A stretch of DNA of 64,000 nt from positions 1 to 64,000 of IMG/VR virus record IMGVR_UViG_3300017963_000033, one strand, 5' to 3'. The translations under genes were made by a program, and so were the position numbers. Position 1 is the first letter of the stretch, and the number at the start of each line of letters is the position of its first letter. Positions 50,001-57,437 of the stretch are shown piece by piece. This stretch comes from a virus. Below the pieces are notes generated by a model that saw nothing but the letters and a program-made list of their open reading frames with translations, was not told where the DNA came from and did no database searches.

Positions 50001-50160
50001 TCGTGCCAGCATGGCTGACCTTGAGGTCATAGGACTCGCCTTCGCTCACGAATTCCACACCAAATGTGGGGCAGTGGCGATGGTATGCCTCTACGACACG
50101 TTTGATGCCCGATTCCTCAGAGCGAAAGTGTTGAAGCTCTGGGAGCATCCAGACTTTCAT
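47044..50160 (-). CDS. Multidomain glycosyltransferase: GT4 + GT2 + GT2 + helix-hairpin-helix
   Basis: 1038 residues. Residues about 1-290 are a GT4-type domain (E-x7-E motif at ETFGIGVLE, 204-212; preceded by GHGIEWDEW). Residues 297-530 are a GT2 domain (VAIIIPSY, VVDDGSPDEG, DxD in CLDADDAMEPEL). Residues 555-800 are a second GT2 domain (VSVIIPVAG, FLDADDWLYP). After a Cys-rich link (CGGCGG) and Pro/Glu linker the end (about 985-1035) is helix-hairpin-helix-like (GIVSLEQVIAMGQEGLTGIRGVG). It could build a glycan on virion or host acceptors. Three catalytic units in one phage protein is unusual. Confidence 0.8.
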   Translation of the reverse strand: MKVWMLPELQHFRSEESGIKRVVEAYHRHCPTFGVEFVSEGESYDLKVSHAGTNTEHVDVAMTHGLYWSADYAAAGWEYKANASVIETMRQARVITVPSAWVAESVIRDMRRIPVVVGHGIEWDEWQHDRPNGGYILWNKNRQGDVCDPSPLSDLATAFVHNHFVTTFAPRRRRTNISEIGVVPHEQMRQLVQGANVYLSTTKETFGIGVLEAMAAGVPVLGYAHGGNLDLVEHGTNGYLARPGDIGDLIDGLAYCLKHRDTLGANARHMVKPYTWEMACQKVAQVFEQALTRPEPTVAIIIPSYLYAAKVGRAIESAIEQTYDQIVDIIVVDDGSPDEGATATAVAEWGQRDRRVRYVHQNNQGVAVARNTGIEHTEATYICCLDADDAMEPELIERCVRAMELDNSLGVAYTGLRWVKQDGSTGVSPWPADWNFDNQLKKQNQVPTCCVFRREMWQALGGYKKRYCPIGAGAEDAEFWLRAGAYGWKGKKVTAEPLFIYSWMSGRVSGAQDYQEPDWLAWHPWVQDGKHPFASYATPQRLSHPVRQYDEPVVSVIIPVAGPRHVEPLEDALDSIEAQTFRRWETIVVWDSEQPAPQRLMDAYPFVKWRGIGRQEGAGAARNFGAMFARAPFLLFLDADDWLYPHAIERMLSEWDVQESIVYSDYVGKAFIEDPGGLSEKLQRNILWRQDDGLTAIRYEAPEYDVARAQRQPEGDPRSVFTWNLITSLVPKAWHDEVGGFDTHMVSWEDVDYWWRLAKAGKCFRRVPEPLVVYHFYLGQRRDIGTEQHENLFAYLREKHERIEIQMCGGCGGRKTAPVGAASPSRAIPSNAPVLNLAADEDFILCLYRHPNRGQHTLVGAAAFANRIEGLHMIATREGWKIHYGFRGGGEKFLVHREDIRLAQHLFDPIVERRPVAQEREPLPAPEPLAVEVAPAVPNETESHEPPPPPKMVDIDAILAGTHTDEAPINGGKFDPQKLAGVTATIAKGFAEQGIVSLEQVIAMGQEGLTGIRGVGEVRANMIYTAAMRMAQGVPDGA

Positions 50161-50420
50161 AACTTGAGTCCTCTCACAGCCATCTGGGGCACCAGAATCT
50201 GCGGCCTCTTGGGATGTTGTCGCTCAAACATCTGCGAAGCCAACCCGATGAATGTCTGTGCAGACGACAGGCAGATGAGCGCCCTGTCCTGTTCTGGCAC
50301 GTGCTCATTCATCAGCACAATGATCTCCCCCGTCTCGGGATGGAATCCCACCTGGGCAAAGATGGGCACTTGTATCCCGGCTGGGACCTCCTCCACTCCC
50401 CCCTGTTCTTCCTCACTCAT
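50157..50420 (-). CDS. Small hypothetical protein
   Basis: 87 residues, GAAAGGAGAC upstream, overlapping both neighbours by 4-8 bases. Acidic N-terminus, then a mixed domain (GEIIVLMNEHVPEQDRALICLS). Not recognised. Confidence 0.6.
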   Translation of the reverse strand: MSEEEQGGVEEVPAGIQVPIFAQVGFHPETGEIIVLMNEHVPEQDRALICLSSAQTFIGLASQMFERQHPKRPQILVPQMAVRGLKL

Positions 50421-50952
50421 CGGTGTCTCCTTTCTGTAGAGAACCTTCGCACAGCCAGATGCTGCGCTCCATGTTGCGATACTCCACGACGGTTGCGCCT
50501 ATCTTGCGCACCCTGTCCCAGTAGTGTTTGAGATGCCACAGCATCTCTGCGTCATCCCTGACCTTTCCAGGTCCATCGCCACGATATTGGCACTCAATCA
50601 ACGCCCTGCGGCTGTGGGCATGGATGGCTTTCAAAGTTCTGTGCATACTGGGCATATAGGGCAGCACCGAGAAACAGAGGATGAGGTCATACCTCAGCCG
50701 CTTGTCCAACCATTCCAGCAGGTCCTCCTCATGGATGCTGATGCCATTGCCCTCACACCGCGCCCGCGTTGTTTTCACAATCTCCGGGTCGTGGTCCACG
50801 CCGTCCACGATGACCGCGCCCGCTTCCCGCATCTTGAGCAGCAAATCCCCATGGCCACACCCCAGGTCGGCCACCAACAGGTCCCGAAAGTCTATAGCCT
50901 GGCTGATGATCTGCCATTGCTCAGGACCCCTGCGGTTCACAAACCCTGACAC
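50413..50952 (-). CDS. Class I SAM-dependent methyltransferase
   Basis: 179 residues. Motif I VADLGCGHGD (about 28-37), an acidic end of strand 2 (VDGVDHDPE) and motif IV LILCFSVLPYMPSM. Its short length suggests a small-molecule or sugar acceptor. It lies within the glycosylation block and may methylate a sugar made there. Confidence 0.7.
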   Translation of the reverse strand: MSGFVNRRGPEQWQIISQAIDFRDLLVADLGCGHGDLLLKMREAGAVIVDGVDHDPEIVKTTRARCEGNGISIHEEDLLEWLDKRLRYDLILCFSVLPYMPSMHRTLKAIHAHSRRALIECQYRGDGPGKVRDDAEMLWHLKHYWDRVRKIGATVVEYRNMERSIWLCEGSLQKGDTDE

Positions 50953-51368
50953 AGTTCCTCCATCGTCCGGTGCAGCCAGTAGGCGTCTCCCTCCCGCCGC
51001 TTGTCTGGCCTCGGGTCATCCCACATCCTGGATTCTCCAAAGTCAATCAGGTAGGGTTTGTTGCCCCTGACGATTACTGCGTACTTGGTCAGGTCGCCAT
51101 GTCGGATGCCAGCCCTCTGCAAGGCAGCCAGGACCAGGTATTCATGGGCCATGAATGCTTCCCGGTTTGTGACCGGCTGGCCTTCTCCCAGGTCCTGCAT
51201 CCTGATCAACTCGATGTCCACTTGCTCGGCGTAGGGCACATATCCCGAGTCTTTTAGCGACAGAAGCGCATAAATCTCATTGTCGGTCATGTACTTGGGC
51301 TGCCGCTTCCAGATCCAGCCATCCTCGCGCCAGACGCGGCTGATGCCGTTATCGGTAATCAAGCTCAT
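50937..51368 (-). CDS. Kinase-like (RIO/APH-type) protein
   Basis: 143 residues from ATG 51368. Catalytic loop IRHGDLTKYAVIV (HGDL at 90-93) and metal-binding DFGES (109-113) are typical of protein kinase-like folds such as aminoglycoside phosphotransferases and lipopolysaccharide kinases. The usual Asn after HGDL is not clear (Lys-Tyr), and the glycine-rich loop is not obvious, so it may be reduced. A sugar kinase in the surrounding pathway is a plausible substrate match. Confidence 0.55.
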   Translation of the reverse strand: MSLITDNGISRVWREDGWIWKRQPKYMTDNEIYALLSLKDSGYVPYAEQVDIELIRMQDLGEGQPVTNREAFMAHEYLVLAALQRAGIRHGDLTKYAVIVRGNKPYLIDFGESRMWDDPRPDKRREGDAYWLHRTMEELCQGL

Positions 51369-52071
51369 CGAGTAGTTCTCCGAAATACTGTTCGGCCAGG
51401 GCCTTTTCCTCCGGGCCAAACTCGTTGCGCCAGTCCCCCACGATGCCTTTTCTCAGAAAGCGCAACTGAAAGTCCCTGCCATAGTTCAGGGAATGCCCGT
51501 TCGTCTTTGTCCACTCCCTGCGGTTGTGGAAGGACTGCCGCGCCACGACCGCCTCAACATCCTTCACCGGCTGGAGATGCAGCGTGTGCAGGATGCGCCA
51601 TAGCTCAAGTGTGGTATCCTTATGCAACCACTCGTAGCGGGTCACACACTCAGGTAGCCCCGAGGACATCCATGCCCGCACCCAGGGAACCAGTCCCCCT
51701 CCATGTGGCATGGGCCACTTGCCCTGGCCCAGACAATGGATGTACTCTAACAAGGGCCTGTCCCAATGATGCGCCCCTGAGACACAGATGTCCCGAGGGT
51801 CCCGCAGTACCAAAACTATCTTCTCGGAGGTAAGGTGCTCATAGGCCAGTTCCGTATGTTTGGGCGACAGTACATTTCCCCCTGGGACAGGGACAGGGTG
51901 CCCCTGTCCAATATAATGTTCCCCCTGCCGGCCCTGGCCTTCTGTGGCGATTGCCTTGGGTGTCGAGGGAGGGTGGATGGCTCCCACTGGCGAATCCAGC
52001 ACATCCCCCAACAGGCGGGACAGCCACGTGGTCCCGCTCTTCGGATACCCTACGACCAGGATCTTGGTCAC
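51349..52071 (-). CDS. PAPS-dependent sulfotransferase
   Basis: 240 residues. The 5'-phosphosulfate loop YPKSGTTWL (Lys11), the 3'-phosphate motif RDPRDICVS (90-98) and the closing RKGIVGDWRNEF (207-218) are all intact, as in the cytosolic sulfotransferase family. It probably sulfates a carbohydrate. Neighbours are sugar enzymes, so a sulfated glycan on the virion or host surface is possible. Confidence 0.85.
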   Translation of the reverse strand: MTKILVVGYPKSGTTWLSRLLGDVLDSPVGAIHPPSTPKAIATEGQGRQGEHYIGQGHPVPVPGGNVLSPKHTELAYEHLTSEKIVLVLRDPRDICVSGAHHWDRPLLEYIHCLGQGKWPMPHGGGLVPWVRAWMSSGLPECVTRYEWLHKDTTLELWRILHTLHLQPVKDVEAVVARQSFHNRREWTKTNGHSLNYGRDFQLRFLRKGIVGDWRNEFGPEEKALAEQYFGELLDELDYR

Positions 52072-52886
52072 CGCTCAACCCCTACCAGATACCGATGCCC
52101 CAGGCGGTGCCCAGGGACCTCGTAGTCGAACCATTCATATCCCGGCTTGCTTTCCGCAAACTGCTCAAAGTAGGAACGGTTCTCTAGGCCCTGAAAGTGG
52201 GTCTGGTATAGAATGACATAGCCCCTGGTCCGCACATTGCCCAGGACAAAGTCCCGTAGCTCAAAAGGAACCTCCGACAGGGAGCAGGCGGCGATGAAGA
52301 GATCGTAGGTGATGGAGCAGACTACCTGCTCAAACCACTCGGGTTTCCAGTAGATGAACACCCGTGGCACTCCTGTCTGAGAACAGTAATAGTGTTGGAG
52401 CCATGACAGCTCAGGCAGATCATAAATGACGTGGACTCCCTCAAAGCCAAGCTGGTAGCAGAGTCTGGCCATCGAGCCGTATCCGCCCCCGAATTCGAGG
52501 ATGGCCCTGGCATCATCTTCCACCCGTTTCCCGGCCTTGTCCTCCCACTGTTTGAGAATGTACGCCTGGTGGACCATCTGTCCGCTGGCATCCTCCCATG
52601 CTTTCATCCTCGTAGGAGCCCCAAAGGTCGTCTCCCGGATGCCCCTCTGCCAGCGCCACCAGCCATCCTTTTTCAGTTCGTCCAGTTCCATGTTGGCCTG
52701 GGGCGAGTCCCCCACAAACAGGGCTTCGTGAACGATGGGCCAGGTGAGGAACAGGCTGGGGTCATCGTTCAGGATCTTTTCCCGAATTTCAGCCTGCCGG
52801 CGAATCCAGGTAAATCTGGGATAGTCGCCCGGTGGATTCATGGGTGGCAGGTCCCTGATGGCCTGCCGCAGTTCCTTTTTATCCAT
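52068..52886 (-). CDS. Putative sugar O-methyltransferase
   Basis: 272 residues from ATG 52886 (AGAGAGG upstream); a longer frame overlaps the aminotransferase-like gene. Rossmann core with motif I ILEFGGGYGSMARL, a strand GVHVIYDLPEL as motif II and IAACSLSEVPFEL. It resembles the sugar O-methyltransferase type that acts on nucleotide-bound or finished glycans. It overlaps the sulfotransferase gene by 4 bases. Confidence 0.65.
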   Translation of the reverse strand: MDKKELRQAIRDLPPMNPPGDYPRFTWIRRQAEIREKILNDDPSLFLTWPIVHEALFVGDSPQANMELDELKKDGWWRWQRGIRETTFGAPTRMKAWEDASGQMVHQAYILKQWEDKAGKRVEDDARAILEFGGGYGSMARLCYQLGFEGVHVIYDLPELSWLQHYYCSQTGVPRVFIYWKPEWFEQVVCSITYDLFIAACSLSEVPFELRDFVLGNVRTRGYVILYQTHFQGLENRSYFEQFAESKPGYEWFDYEVPGHRLGHRYLVGVER

Positions 52887-54090
52887 GGGGACCTCTCTTG
52901 GTGACACAGTAGCTGGCGATGCAATTTGCGATGCGCTCCATCTCGGGCCTGCCCAGGCCCTGGTGGCAGCCCACATAGAAACCATATTTGTTCAGCCATG
53001 CGGCCACCGGATAATCACTGGGGTCCCACATCCCCTCGTAGGCCGGTTGGTCTGTCAGGCGCAACATCTCCCGAGTCTCAACGCCATGAGCCTCCAGGTA
53101 GTTGCACAGGCCCCACTTGTCCTCCCCGAGGCCATGGGCGACGATGGGATACATCATGTAAGCGTGGCTGGTGTCCAACCTGGTGAGCGGCCTCTGGATG
53201 TAGCCCTGGCGCTCGACCTCCTCCAATAGTTCGGAAAGATACTTGGCGTTCTCCCGCCGCTGGGCTATCATCTGCGGCCAGTCAGGCAATTGCCCCAGGG
53301 CCAACGCCGCCTCCAGCTCTGTCACCCGGAAGGAATGCCCGATGGACTGGAAATTGAATCTGCGCTCCACGACCTCCCTCAGCCGGTCGCTGGAAAGCCC
53401 ATCGTCGTCGTCAATGCTCAGGTAGATGCCATCCCGCCCATGGTTGACCAGGGAGCGCATCTTGACCGCTAAGTCCGGGTCGTTGGTCGTCGCCACACCA
53501 CCAACCCCAGCAGTCAGCAAGTGGGCCACATAAAGGCTGAAACACCCAATATCTCCCCAGGAGCCTACGCGCTTGCGTCCATGGTCCACAAACATGGTCT
53601 CACAGGAATCCTCGATGATCTTGAGCCCTTGATTTCTGGCGATCATGTGGACTGCTGTCATGTTACATGGCATCCCAAACAGGTGGACTGGGATGATGGC
53701 CCTCGTCTTTTCGGTGATGGCCCGTTGGATCTTGCTGGGGTTGATGCCATAGTAGTCCGGTTCCACGTCCACCAGGACAGGTGTCATCCGGTTGTGCAGC
53801 ACGATGTTGACCGTGGCGACGAAGGTGCAGGCCGGGACAAGGACCTCGTCCCCATCCTGCCAGCCATGTAGTTCCTTGAGCGCCTGGAGCGCAACCTGGA
53901 GGCTGCTGGTGCCACTGTTGGACAGGACGGCATGGGCGCAGTCGTGGATGTTGGCGAATTGGGTCTCAAAGATTCTGGACATCGGGCCGTAGCTGATGCG
54001 CCCGGTGGCCAGCACGGTGTCCACCAGTTCCCGCATCCTGCTCGTGACCTCGAAGGTGCCCACCCCTATCTTGTCCATCATACCTCCCAC
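52879..54090 (-). CDS. DegT/DnrJ/EryC1-family enzyme with His at the Lys position (ColD/RfbH-type)
   Basis: 403 residues from GTG 54090; an ATG at 54078 with GGGAGGT upstream is an alternative. PLP fold: SNSGTSSLQVAL, a substrate loop PACTFVATVN, EDSCE (Asp161) for the PLP nitrogen. At the Schiff-base position the usual FxxxK is CFSLYVAHLLTAGVGG, with His190 instead of Lys. This is the signature of dehydratases such as ColD or RfbH/E1, which remove the 3-hydroxyl of 4-keto-6-deoxysugars, rather than aminotransferases. The next gene upstream encodes a sugar epimerase/dehydratase. Confidence 0.75.
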   Translation of the reverse strand: MGGMMDKIGVGTFEVTSRMRELVDTVLATGRISYGPMSRIFETQFANIHDCAHAVLSNSGTSSLQVALQALKELHGWQDGDEVLVPACTFVATVNIVLHNRMTPVLVDVEPDYYGINPSKIQRAITEKTRAIIPVHLFGMPCNMTAVHMIARNQGLKIIEDSCETMFVDHGRKRVGSWGDIGCFSLYVAHLLTAGVGGVATTNDPDLAVKMRSLVNHGRDGIYLSIDDDDGLSSDRLREVVERRFNFQSIGHSFRVTELEAALALGQLPDWPQMIAQRRENAKYLSELLEEVERQGYIQRPLTRLDTSHAYMMYPIVAHGLGEDKWGLCNYLEAHGVETREMLRLTDQPAYEGMWDPSDYPVAAWLNKYGFYVGCHQGLGRPEMERIANCIASYCVTKRGPHG

Positions 54091-54818
54091 GGGGCCAGCA
54101 GGCCATCCTTGCGCATCTTTTCCACATCTCCCGGCTCAATTTCAGCCGTCAGTAGTTTTCCCGAGTCCCCCCCGCGCATGGCCAGACATACGCGAAGCGG
54201 CCATTGTCTAGTGCCCAGGACGATGACCTCCTGGTAATGCGACAGCCGCACGGTTCCCTGTAACTCGACTTCGTGGGGCGATTCCCCAGGAATCAGGACC
54301 TGGCGCAGGTGCTGCTTACGCCAGAACCCCGGCATCAAACTCAGGTGGTAGGGTGAACCCGGCATCGACTTGACCAGGTCCAAGCGGCCCACGTGCCCGT
54401 AGGCTTGCATCCCCATGGCATAGAGCCGGTCCCCACAAACATCCATCTTGGCGACGTACTCAAATTGGAGCATGTAGCGGTAGAGGATGTCCAGGGCCTC
54501 GCTGTCCACCGGCCTGATGGGCCACATATCCTCCAGGAGCAGCAGAAAGACCTCCTCCTGCCGCTCATCCAGAAACTTGATGAGGGCATCAGACCACTTG
54601 TCGAATGGATACATTTCCTGGGGTCCGATGCTGTGGAAGGTCCAGGATTCTGGCAGGTCAAAGGTGGGCTGGCTGAATCCTCCCACCACGACCTTGGGCA
54701 TGGGTTTCCAGTATCGCTCCATCAGCCACGCGAGGGGCCTGAGCGCCGGCAGGTACTTGTCGCATGTCGTGACAAAGATGGTGTACTCAGCCACGACCAC
54801 CCCCAAACCGCGCCTCAT
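54078..54818 (-). CDS. Putative glycosyltransferase-like protein of the sugar block
   Basis: 246 residues from ATG 54818, which lies inside the upstream gene; GTG codons at 54800-54794 behind GGGGGTGG are alternative starts. An alpha/beta pattern (YTIFVTTCDKYLP, VVVGGF, FLLLLEDMW) suggests a GT-A-like fold with an acidic motif (LLLEDMW). No family is firmly recognised; the context supports sugar transfer. Confidence 0.55.
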   Translation of the reverse strand: MRRGLGVVVAEYTIFVTTCDKYLPALRPLAWLMERYWKPMPKVVVGGFSQPTFDLPESWTFHSIGPQEMYPFDKWSDALIKFLDERQEEVFLLLLEDMWPIRPVDSEALDILYRYMLQFEYVAKMDVCGDRLYAMGMQAYGHVGRLDLVKSMPGSPYHLSLMPGFWRKQHLRQVLIPGESPHEVELQGTVRLSHYQEVIVLGTRQWPLRVCLAMRGGDSGKLLTAEIEPGDVEKMRKDGLLAPWEV

Positions 54819-55818
54819 AGTCTGCGAACATATCCCGCAGGGTGGTTTCCATCGGCGTATCTGGTATCCATCCTAGTAGGTCCCTGAGCCGTGTGGTGTC
54901 GGGGGCGCGTCTGGCGTGTCCATCCGGTTTGCTGGTGTCGAATTGATAGGCGATGTCTTTGCCCGAGAGGGTCACAATCGACTGGACAAGGTCGGAGATC
55001 CTGATCTCCTGCCTGTGCCCGATGTTGATTGGCCCAGCGTCCCACGCCGCTTGGCAATAGGCCAGGCGCACGAGAGCCCTGGCGATGTCTCTGACATCAA
55101 CCAATGTGCGTGTTTGATTGCCGCTGCCCCAGACTTTCAGCGGATTCTCTCCCTCCATGACGCGCCTGATCAAGGCCGGCGCAACGTGGGACGCATTGGG
55201 TTCGTAGTGATCTCTTGGTCCAAAGACGTTAAAAAGGCGCACGATGACGCACGGGACATTGTGCTCTCTGTAAAGGTGCCGCACCATCTGCTCCCCTACC
55301 CACTTGGCGATTCCATAGCCATGGTTTGTGGGCTCTGGATTGCAGATGTCGCCCGCGCTTTCTGGTGTCGGGACCGGCGCGTCCCCCGGATAGACACAGG
55401 CAGTGCTGATATAGACAAACAGACGTGGTTTGCAGATTCGCACCGAGTCGATCATCGACTGGTTGATGGCCAGGTTCGCCCGCAGCATCTCGTATTGGTT
55501 GCGCCGGTTGTACTCGATGCCGGCAACCTTGGCTGCCAGGTGCCAGACCACGTCCGTTGGCTTACAAGGATAGCCAGTATGTTCAAGGTTCCGGGGCTGC
55601 AATCGTACCTGCCCCGTTTTCATGGACCCATACAGGTTGTCCATCTTTCCTCGGGAAAAGTCATCAACCACGGTTACGCTGTGGTGGATGTCCACCAGGG
55701 CATCTACCAGATGGGACCCGATGAATCCAGCTCCCCCAGTGACGATGTGATTGCCGCCACTTGGAGGCACATCCCCTTCCCACTGCGGCAACGGTGTCGC
55801 AGTCGTTCTGTCTCCCAT
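54787..55818 (-). CDS. NAD-dependent epimerase/dehydratase (extended SDR)
   Basis: 343 residues from ATG 55818 with AAAGGAGAC upstream. NAD-binding HIVTGGAGFIGSHL (GGAGFIG at 28-34), catalytic STACVYPG Ser and YGIAK (Tyr/Lys). The pattern, with LFNVFGPRDHYEP, is that of GDP-mannose or GDP-fucose type enzymes, but epimerase versus dehydratase cannot be told by eye. It could supply the 4-keto-6-deoxysugar for the ColD-type gene downstream. Confidence 0.8.
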   Translation of the reverse strand: MGDRTTATPLPQWEGDVPPSGGNHIVTGGAGFIGSHLVDALVDIHHSVTVVDDFSRGKMDNLYGSMKTGQVRLQPRNLEHTGYPCKPTDVVWHLAAKVAGIEYNRRNQYEMLRANLAINQSMIDSVRICKPRLFVYISTACVYPGDAPVPTPESAGDICNPEPTNHGYGIAKWVGEQMVRHLYREHNVPCVIVRLFNVFGPRDHYEPNASHVAPALIRRVMEGENPLKVWGSGNQTRTLVDVRDIARALVRLAYCQAAWDAGPINIGHRQEIRISDLVQSIVTLSGKDIAYQFDTSKPDGHARRAPDTTRLRDLLGWIPDTPMETTLRDMFADYEARFGGGRG

Positions 55819-55837
55819 TTCTGTCTCCTTTCTCAAA

Positions 55838-55899
55838 CGGGGGTGGTGCAGAAAGGAGACTCAAAATCACCACCCCCGCGACTTGCCCCGAAGGGCAAG
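55838..55899 (-). promoter_or_regulatory. Two hairpins in the leader of the sugar block
   Basis: Arms 55838-55848 and 55868-55878 form an 11-bp perfect stem with a 19-base loop; a second 7-bp stem (55882-55888 with 55893-55899) closes a UUCG-type tetraloop on the minus strand. They lie between the capsid gene and the sugar-block genes, so they may reduce read-through from the highly expressed capsid message. The intergenic stretch 55819-56002 has no other feature. Confidence 0.55.
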
Positions 55900-56002
55900 C
55901 ATGATTCCCAACCGCCCGGACAATCTCCTTTCTTGGCGGCATTCACCTTTTGAAGGGGAGGATCAGTTGCCTGACCCTCCCATCATCACGGTTCAACTAC
56001 AA

Positions 56003-57436
56003 CTACCGCTGGCCACCAGGGAACCAGACCGCGTAGCGCGTCCCAGCCGTCCGGTAGCTCACGCCACCATCAACATGGTACGGGCTGGAGAAGTCAGGTT
56101 CGCGCAGGTGCTGGAGCGGCGTGTAGCGCACATTCTGGAGCGCACCAGCAAGCTGGGGCGTCCTCAACACCACACGCTGTTCCGTCTTGAGCGATAGGCT
56201 GTAGCACCATCGCTGTTCCAGGTACGACCAGGAATATGCGCCGGCATCGGTGTGGAACCAGGACTGCCGGTTCCGCAACTGCGCCTCATCGGCAGCCGCC
56301 TGCCGATAATCCACATACTCCCGATACGTCACCGGGAACCCGCCGTTGACCGTGATCGGCACGGCGTAGATGGTGCTGGCAAACTCGCCGGCTGCCAGGT
56401 TGGCGTTGTTGGCGTTGTTGTGCTCAAAGATGCCGGTGTCCTCGATGACATCGTACCAGATGCCGTTGATGGGGATCTGGTTGCGGGTGCGCATGTCGTC
56501 GCGCATCTGGACGTTGACATTGTCGTTGATGACGGCAGCGTTGTAGCCCACTTGGGCCGTTTTGCAGCGATTGGTCAGGTAGGAGCAAGGCCAGCAGGCC
56601 GACAGCTCGAACCACAACTGGGGACGCATGGCGAGGACCCAGCGCACCGGCTGCAAGCCAGTGTCGGTGGCCAGCGATTCCAGGTAGTACATCATCGCGC
56701 TCAGGTACTCGACAATCTCCAGCGTGGTGCCGCACACGTCGTTGTAGGCAAAGTTCTTGATGTCCGAGTCCAGCGAGGCGCAGGCACCGCCACTGGCAGC
56801 ATCCACCTGCCCGGTGGCAATCTGCACCGTCAGTCCGGGGAAGGTCCCGGCAGCCACAGTGCCCTGCCATAGGTCGGTGTGCAGGGCCATCTCCATGTAC
56901 GCGCCTGTTTTCAGCATCTCCATCTTGGTGATGACATTCAGCGCGTCCTCGGTTGTGATGTTGCCTGGGGTGAGGTTGGTGCCTCCGAGAACAGCATCCC
57001 CGACGAATCGCAGGTCTCGGAAGTCGCCCCGGTTGATCCGCAACATCACCTTGTCCATCTCGATCTCCTGGGTATCGAACCTCTTGAGACCGAAATAGGC
57101 GGTCAGTTGGCACCCTTTTTCGTAGCCTGTTGGGGCCGCCGCACAGGCGTTGGTCGGCTGGGTGCCGCTCGGGGCCGTAAAGCCGGTCAGCGTCCAATAC
57201 CTGGGGTCCTCGTCCACGGACGGGAACAGCGGCAGGACGCTGGAAATCGACTTGGGCCTGACATAGGTGCTGAACACATCGGGTTCCGCACCGAGTTGGG
57301 CAAAGACACCGCCGAGGCCATGCAGCTTCTGGGCCGTCATCACCCCGCCTGCGGTGTGTTTTTGCAGGTCCATCTCCTTGCGGAATTCCGTAATGCTTTT
57401 CTCCAGAAAGTCCATGAACAGTAGATCGTTACTCAT
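56003..57436 (-). CDS. Major capsid protein (HK97-fold type)
   Basis: 477 residues, GGAGG upstream (inside the protease gene's end). Position after the protease/scaffold gene and a long helical/beta layout agree with an HK97-type capsid protein. Regions: an N-terminal helix (FLEKSITEFRKEMDL), spine-like residues 160-190, A-domain-like C-terminal half (IYAVPITVNGGFPV). Sequence identity to known capsids cannot be judged here. It is longer than HK97 gp5 (385). Confidence 0.75.
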   Translation of the reverse strand: MSNDLLFMDFLEKSITEFRKEMDLQKHTAGGVMTAQKLHGLGGVFAQLGAEPDVFSTYVRPKSISSVLPLFPSVDEDPRYWTLTGFTAPSGTQPTNACAAAPTGYEKGCQLTAYFGLKRFDTQEIEMDKVMLRINRGDFRDLRFVGDAVLGGTNLTPGNITTEDALNVITKMEMLKTGAYMEMALHTDLWQGTVAAGTFPGLTVQIATGQVDAASGGACASLDSDIKNFAYNDVCGTTLEIVEYLSAMMYYLESLATDTGLQPVRWVLAMRPQLWFELSACWPCSYLTNRCKTAQVGYNAAVINDNVNVQMRDDMRTRNQIPINGIWYDVIEDTGIFEHNNANNANLAAGEFASTIYAVPITVNGGFPVTYREYVDYRQAAADEAQLRNRQSWFHTDAGAYSWSYLEQRWCYSLSLKTEQRVVLRTPQLAGALQNVRYTPLQHLREPDFSSPYHVDGGVSYRTAGTRYAVWFPGGQR

Positions 57437-57437
57437 G

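Noticed and set aside
55664-55942. 92-residue minus-strand frame upstream of the epimerase gene
   Set aside because: Runs through both leader hairpins and overlaps the epimerase start in another frame; low-complexity Pro-rich product.
54916-55953. 345-residue plus-strand frame
   Set aside because: Antisense to the epimerase gene, which has intact NAD and catalytic motifs.
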